Positions 59,345 through 64,000 of a DNA stretch of 64,000 nucleotides are shown here, piece by piece. The notes under the pieces are model-generated. The model searched no databases, was not told where the DNA came from, and saw only the letters and a list, made by a program, of their open reading frames with translations. Source of the stretch: Avena insularis (taxonomy: Eukaryota > Streptophyta > Magnoliopsida > Poales > Poaceae); NCBI GenBank assembly GCA_023614405.1, contig CM042697.1:464238744-464302743 (forward strand), in the 5' to 3' direction. Within the stretch, counting starts at the first letter, position 1; every line of letters begins with the position of its first letter. The translations under genes were made by a program, and so were the position numbers.

Positions 59345-60386
59345 GGATCTATGCGTAGATGCTTAACACGGGTAGTACACATATGAGTATGTGGGCGATG
59401 ATGATCATGTTGTTGCTCCTTTGTTGTAATTTTGGATATTGGTGGCATAGTGGGATGAAGCGGCCCGGACAAACTTTACATGTCCTCGCACATCAGACCT
59501 GTTCCACGCTTGACATGCAACTAGTTTGCATAAGTGGCTAGCGGGTGTCTGTCTCTCCTACTATAATCAATATCTATTTTGCAACGAATTGTCAACAATT
59601 TGGTTATCCTCGTTGTGGTTCATGTTCGTAGGTAAGAACGGTTCTATCTCGAAAGCCCCAAGACACGTAAAACTTGCAATGGATAAATTAGAGGCGTCTA
59701 GTTTAGATTGTTGTTGGGCTAGTGTTATGATATGGTGATGTTGTAAGTAGAAGTATGAGATGATACTCTTACAACATACATAACGTGTAATCTCCATATA
59801 CCTTGGACTTACACATATAGGTATGATAGTGATCATACCACGGTGCACATGATAGAGATCATATGCGGGAACCATATCATTTCACTAATAAACATGTGAT
59901 GTTTGATAGCATCTTATATTGCTTGTTTAGCGCTTTGTTAGCATAATAAGATGATCCCTCTTTTAAATATCAAGATAAGAATGTGTTCTTCCTTTAGTAT
60001 GCACCGATTATGTTTTCGTTGCTCTAAGACATCACGTGATGATCGGGTGTTCTTGGATCCACGACCATATTTCGGGTGTAAAACAGTTACACACGCGAAT
60101 ACTAAGGTTCTAACTTGGAGAGCCTAGCATGTACAGACATGGCCTCGGAACATGGACCGAAAGGTTAAGCATGAGTCATATAGTTGATATGATGCCCATT
60201 TGATGCTCGCCTTTGAAGCTACACCGACTCACGTGATGATCGGACTTGGTGTAGTGGATTTGGTTCATGTAATCACCAAAAAAGGCACGAGGGATGTCGT
60301 TTTTGAGTGGGAGTTCATTCGTAATATGGATTAGTTGAACTCAATCTATCATACACTTAGTCTAAACTTTACAAATTCTGTTGTAG
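59345..60386 (+). other. Leader between primer site and gag
   Basis: About 1 kb without coding signal. It contains repeated ACATCACGTGATGATCGG-like text (about 60030 and 60230), typical of Copia leaders of this family. Confidence 0.65.
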
Positions 60387-61182
60387 ATGGCACCACCTGC
60401 TTTTAATTTCAATGTGTTCATGGAAAAAGAGAAACTTGCAATGAACGGTAGCAACTTTACCGAATGGGCCATGAATTTGAGGATTCTCCTCTCTGCTGCA
60501 CAAAAGCAATATGTGCTAGAAGCGCCGTTAGGCCCCCCACCTTTAGATGATGCCCTGACGAGGGGAAGAATGTCTATCAGACTCGTCAGGAGGACCACAA
60601 CTTAGTTCATTGCGGCATATTGTATGGTGGCTAGAGCTGGAACTTCGAAAGCGTTTCGAAAATGGCAATTCTTTTGATACAATGGGTGAGTTGAAAATGA
60701 TTTTCGACACACATGCTGCTGTAGAGAGCTACAACGCTTCAGAAAATTTCTTTAGCTGCATGATGGAAGAGCACAGCTCCGTTAGTGAGCATGTACTCAA
60801 GATGTCGGGTTACGCCGATAAGCTTGTGTCCTTGGTAATATTGATTCCCATTGACTTAGGCATCCATCGTGTTCTGCAGTCTCTGCCACCTAGCTATAAG
60901 AGCTTCGTGATGAACTATAATATGCAAGGCATGAAGAAGTCTCTCCCCGAGCTTCTGTCAATGCTTAAAACTGCAGAAGTGGAGATCAAAAAGGAACATC
61001 AAGTGTGTATGATCAATAGGAACACTGGTTTCAAGAAAGACAAGAAGGGAAAACGGAAGGGAAGTAAGGGCGGCAAGCCTGTTGCCGTGCCTGAAAAGAA
61101 ACCCCGAGTTGGACCTAAGTCTAATAACGAGTGCTACTATTGTAAGGGGACTAGCCACTAGAAGCGCAACTGCCCCAAGTAT
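60387..61182 (+). pseudogene. Copia gag, frameshifted and with a stop in the zinc knuckle
   Basis: Starts at ATG 60387 (MAPPAFNFNVFMEKEKLAMN). The UBN2-type domain is present in two frames: GSNFTEWAMNLRILLSAAQ, then after a frameshift at about 60600, ELRKRFENGNSFDTMGELKM and RVLQSLPPSYKSFVMNYNMQ. A Lys-rich tail leads to the knuckle ECYYCKGTSH, where a TAG (61159-61161) stands in place of the usual Trp before KRNCPKYLADKK. The protein would coat the element's RNA. Both lesions are simple single events, so the copy is moderately young. Confidence 0.88.
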
Positions 61183-62751
61183 TTGGCAGACAAGAAAGCC
61201 GGCAAGGCAAACAAAGTTATATATGATATACATGTTATTGATGTGTACTTGACTAGTGCTCGCAGTAGCACCTGGGTGTTTGATACCGGTTCAATTGCTA
61301 ATATTTGTAACTCGAATCAGGGGCTGTGGAACAAGCGACCGCTAGCAAGGGGTGAGGTCAAGATGCGCGTCGGCAATGGATCAAGCGTTGATGTGATCGC
61401 CGTCGGAACGCTGCCTCTCCACTTGCTGTCGGGATTAGTTATAAACTTGAATAATTGTTATCTGGTGCCTGCACTAAGCATGAACATTGTATCTGGATCA
61501 TGTTTGATGCGAAGTGGTTATTCATTTAAATCCGAGAACAATGGTTGTTCCATTTATATGAATGAAATCTTTTATGGTCATGCACCGATGATGAATGGTT
61601 TATTTCTTTTGGATCTCGATAATAATGTTACACATATTCATAATGTGGATGCTAAAAGGATTAAACTAAATGATGATATGTCCGCATATATGTGGCACTG
61701 CCGTCTAGGTCATATTGGCGTTAAACGCATGAAGAATCTCCATTTGGATGGACTTTTGGAATCACTTGATTATGAATCATTTGATACATGTGAGCCATGC
61801 CTTATGGGCAAGATGACTAGAACGCCGTTTTCTGGTTCAATGGAACGGGCGACATATTTATTGGAAATCATACATTCTGATGTATGCGGTCCAATGAGTG
61901 TGTCGGCGCGAGGTGGATATCGTTATTTTGTTACTTTCACAGATGATTTGAGTAGATACGGTTATATCTACTTGATGAAACACAAGTCTGAAACCTTTGA
62001 AAAGTTCAAGGAATTTCAGAATGAAGTGGAAAATCATTGTAATAGAAAGATCAAATTTCTACGGTCCGACCGTGGAGGTGAGTATCTAAGTTACGAGTTT
62101 AGCACTCACATGAAAGAGTGTGGAATTGTTTCACAACTCACACCTTCCGGAACACCACAGCGAAATGGTGTGTCGGAACGTCGTAATCGTACTTTATTAG
62201 ATATGGTTCGATATATGATGTCTCTGACGGACTTGCCGTTGTCATTTTGGGGCTATGCACTAGAAACTGCTGCATTCACTTTAAATCGGGCACCATCTAA
62301 ATCCGTTGAAAAGACACCGTATGAATTGTGGTTTGGAAACAAACCTAAGCTATCATTTCTTAAAGTTTGGGGATGCGATGTTTATGTGAAGAAACTTCAA
62401 CCGGATAAACTCGAACCCAAAGCGGAAAAATGCGTCTTCATAGGATACCCTAAGGAAACTATTGGGTATTCCTTCTATCACAGATCTGAGGGCAAGGTTT
62501 TTGTTGCCAAGAATGGATCCTTTCTAGAGAAAGAGTTTCTCGCGAAAGGTGTGAGTAGTCGGAAGGTAGAACTCGAAGAGGTTATGGAACCTTCTCTTCA
62601 AAGTATGGCGAGTAGCGCAGCGCCGGAAGTTGTTCCGGAGTTGGCTCCACCTGTTGAAGAGGGAACTAATGATAATGATCATGAAACTCCGAAAGAGAGT
62701 ACTACCGAACCTCGCGATCGTCAAGCTCGGTATGCGGAAATCCTGTCATGA
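61183..62751 (+). pseudogene. Copia protease and integrase (open 522 codons)
   Basis: Continues the polyprotein after the gag stop. Protease: SSTWVFDTGSIANICNS with D-T-G-S. GAG-pre-integrase: MWHCRLGHIGVKRMKNLHLD and CEPCLMGKMTRTPF (His-His-Cys-Cys zinc site). Integrase core: LEIIHSDVCGPMSVSARGGY (first Asp), FLRSDRGGEYLSYEF (second Asp), GVSERRNRTLLDMVRYMM (Glu). The C-terminal part KVWGCDVYVKKLQPDKLEPK and FIGYPKETIGYSFYHRSEGK is intact. The frame ends at 62751 through a frameshift just after TTEPRDRQ; the polyprotein resumes at 62748 in another frame. All protease and integrase catalytic residues are present, the best preserved of any element here. Confidence 0.9.
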
Positions 62752-64000
62752 ATTTCATGGTTGATGAAAATGATGACCCTGCGACGTATGAAGAAGCGAT
62801 GATGAGCCCGGATTCCAACAAATGGTTAGAAGCCATGAAATCCGAGATGGAATCCATGTATGAAAATCAAGTTTGGAACTTGGTGGACTTACCTCACGAT
62901 CGAAAGGCTGTGGAGAACAAATGGATTTTCAAAAGGAAAACTGATGCTGATGGTAATATAACCGTCTATAAAGCTCGACTTGTCGCAAAGGGGTTTCAAC
63001 AAATTGAAGGAGTTGACTACGATGAGACATTCTCTCCCGTAGATGTGGAATTTCTGATATTATATGTGGATGACATATTATTGATCGGAAATGATATAGA
63101 TCTTTTAAACGGTGTTAAAAGTTATCTAAACAACAAATTTTCAATGAAGGACCTAGGTGAAGCGTCATACATATTAGGCATAAAGATCTATAGAGATAGA
63201 TCTAGGCGCCTAATAGGGCTATCGCAAAGTACATACCTTGATAAGATTTTAAAGAAGTTTAAAATGGAAGATAGTAAGAAGGGGTTCTTACCTATGACAC
63301 AAGGCACGACATTGAGTAAGACTCAAAGTCCGGCTTCGGCGGAAGAAAGAGAGATAATGGACAAGGTCCCCTATGCTTCAGCCATAGGCTCTATAATGTA
63401 CGCCATGCTATGTATAAGACCGGATGTGGCACATGCTATTAGTTTGAATAGTAGGTACCAATCGGATCCAGGTTCAGAACACTGGAAAGCGGTCAAGAAT
63501 ATCCTTAAGTACTTGCGAAGAACTAAGGATATGTTTCTTGTATACGGAGGTGAAGAAGAGCTCGTCGCTAAGTGTTATGTCGACGCTAGTTTTGACACCG
63601 ATCCAGATGACTCTAAGTCTCAATCCGGATACGTATTTCTCATGAATGGCGGAGCGGTTAGTTGGAGGAGCTCAAAACAACCTGTGGTGGCAGGATCAAC
63701 AACGGAGGCCGAATATGTTGCTGCCTCAGAAGCGGCTCAGGAAGGAGTTTGGATGAAGGAGTTCATATCCCAACTAGGTGTGGTTGCAAACGCGTTGGAC
63801 CCAATGGTGATCTATTGTGACAACAATGGTGCCATTGCCAATGCCAAAGAGCCAAGGTCTCACAAGCATTCCAAGCATATTAAGCGCCGGTTTCACTCCA
63901 TCCGCGAGCATGTCCAGGATGGAGATATAAAGATTTGTAAACTACATACGGATCTCAATGTAGCAGATCCGTTGACTAAAACTCTCCCTAGAGCAAAACA
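62748..64000 (+). pseudogene. Copia reverse transcriptase (internally deleted) and RNase H
   Basis: An open frame from 62748 (MNFMVDENDDPATYEEAM) to the window end. RT begins normally (WIFKRKTDADGNITVYKARL, GVDYDETFSPV) but then jumps from ETFSPV to DVEFLILYVDDILLIGND at about 63042. The first RT copy (18391-18038) shows about 115-120 codons belong there, including DVKTAFLNG with the first catalytic Asp. The deletion keeps the frame. The YVDD box and the rest are intact: SMKDLGEASYILGIKIYRDR, YVDASFDTDPDDSK, STTEAEYVAASEAAQEG, YCDNNGAIANAK. Without the deleted palm segment RT cannot work, while RNase H could still fold. Confidence 0.9.

Larger units (their letters stand above)
57681..64000 (+). 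mobile_element. Copia LTR retrotransposon, 3' end outside window
   Basis: 5' LTR 57681-59330, primer site 59332-59344, gag, protease, integrase, RT and RNase H in order on the + strand. The window ends at the end of RNase H (DLNVADPLTKTLPRAK), so the 3' LTR is expected within a few hundred bases beyond. It interrupts the second CACTA. Its coding sequence is close to that of the Copia at 15208-30326 but the LTRs differ. Confidence 0.92.

Overview
The window is plant nuclear DNA, almost certainly from a large-genome grass of the wheat/barley/rye tribe (Triticeae). The evidence is the density and kinds of repeats: Caspar-like CACTA transposons with GTGGCGCAC-type ends, Athila-lineage Gypsy elements whose LTRs begin TGATACGTC and whose primer site is tRNA-Asp-like, Angela/BARE-like Copia elements, a Cassandra TRIM carrying 5S-rRNA-like LTRs, Stowaway MITEs and a Helitron. 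There are no bacterial genes, CRISPR arrays or true rRNA/tRNA genes. Family names are from memory of these families; no database search was run.

Layout. (1) 1-9447: right-hand ~9.4 kb of a CACTA transposon on the + strand. It holds the decayed C-terminus of its TNP2-type transposase, a palindrome built from the element's terminal motif, a GC-rich leader and repeat-rich intron, a second gene with a ULP1-like domain (decayed), a five-unit 200-bp tandem array in which every unit folds into a ~93-nt hairpin, a small intact RNase-H1-type hybrid-binding protein, and the terminal repeats. (2) 9448-~11860: 5' LTR and gag of a Gypsy element (- strand) that the CACTA cut. (3) ~12130-31865: an Athila-lineage Gypsy (- strand) split by a full-length Copia (15208-30326, - strand). 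That Copia contains a gag-only long-LTR element (19483-25961, + strand) associated with a deletion. (4) 31866-38837: the second half of another Athila-type LTR containing a perfect solo LTR (32417-35600), then gag, leader and 5' LTR of a third Gypsy (- strand), with a complete Cassandra TRIM inserted in its leader.

(5) 38838-48339 is the least repeat-dense, most gene-like part: the 3' end of a small Copia, a Stowaway MITE, a 3.9-kb non-autonomous Helitron, a MITE nested in a MITE, and three correctly phased exons of a non-RD receptor-like kinase (46873-48155). The kinase sequence is cut off just before (6) a second CACTA (48340 to beyond the window, - strand). This CACTA has its own ULP1-type gene, the same leader/palindrome arrangement as the first, a ~660-bp tandem array and an intact 181-codon ORF of unknown function with its own TATA box. 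(7) From 57681 to the window end, a Copia element (+ strand) sits in the second CACTA and runs off the edge.

Most coding regions are broken by in-frame stops, frameshifts or nested insertions. The open exceptions are the hybrid-binding protein (8688-8936), the 181-codon ORF (56985-57530) and the kinase exons. The most unusual signal is the tandem hairpin array at 7599-8592: paired bases in the stems change together between units, so base-pairing rather than sequence has been kept.
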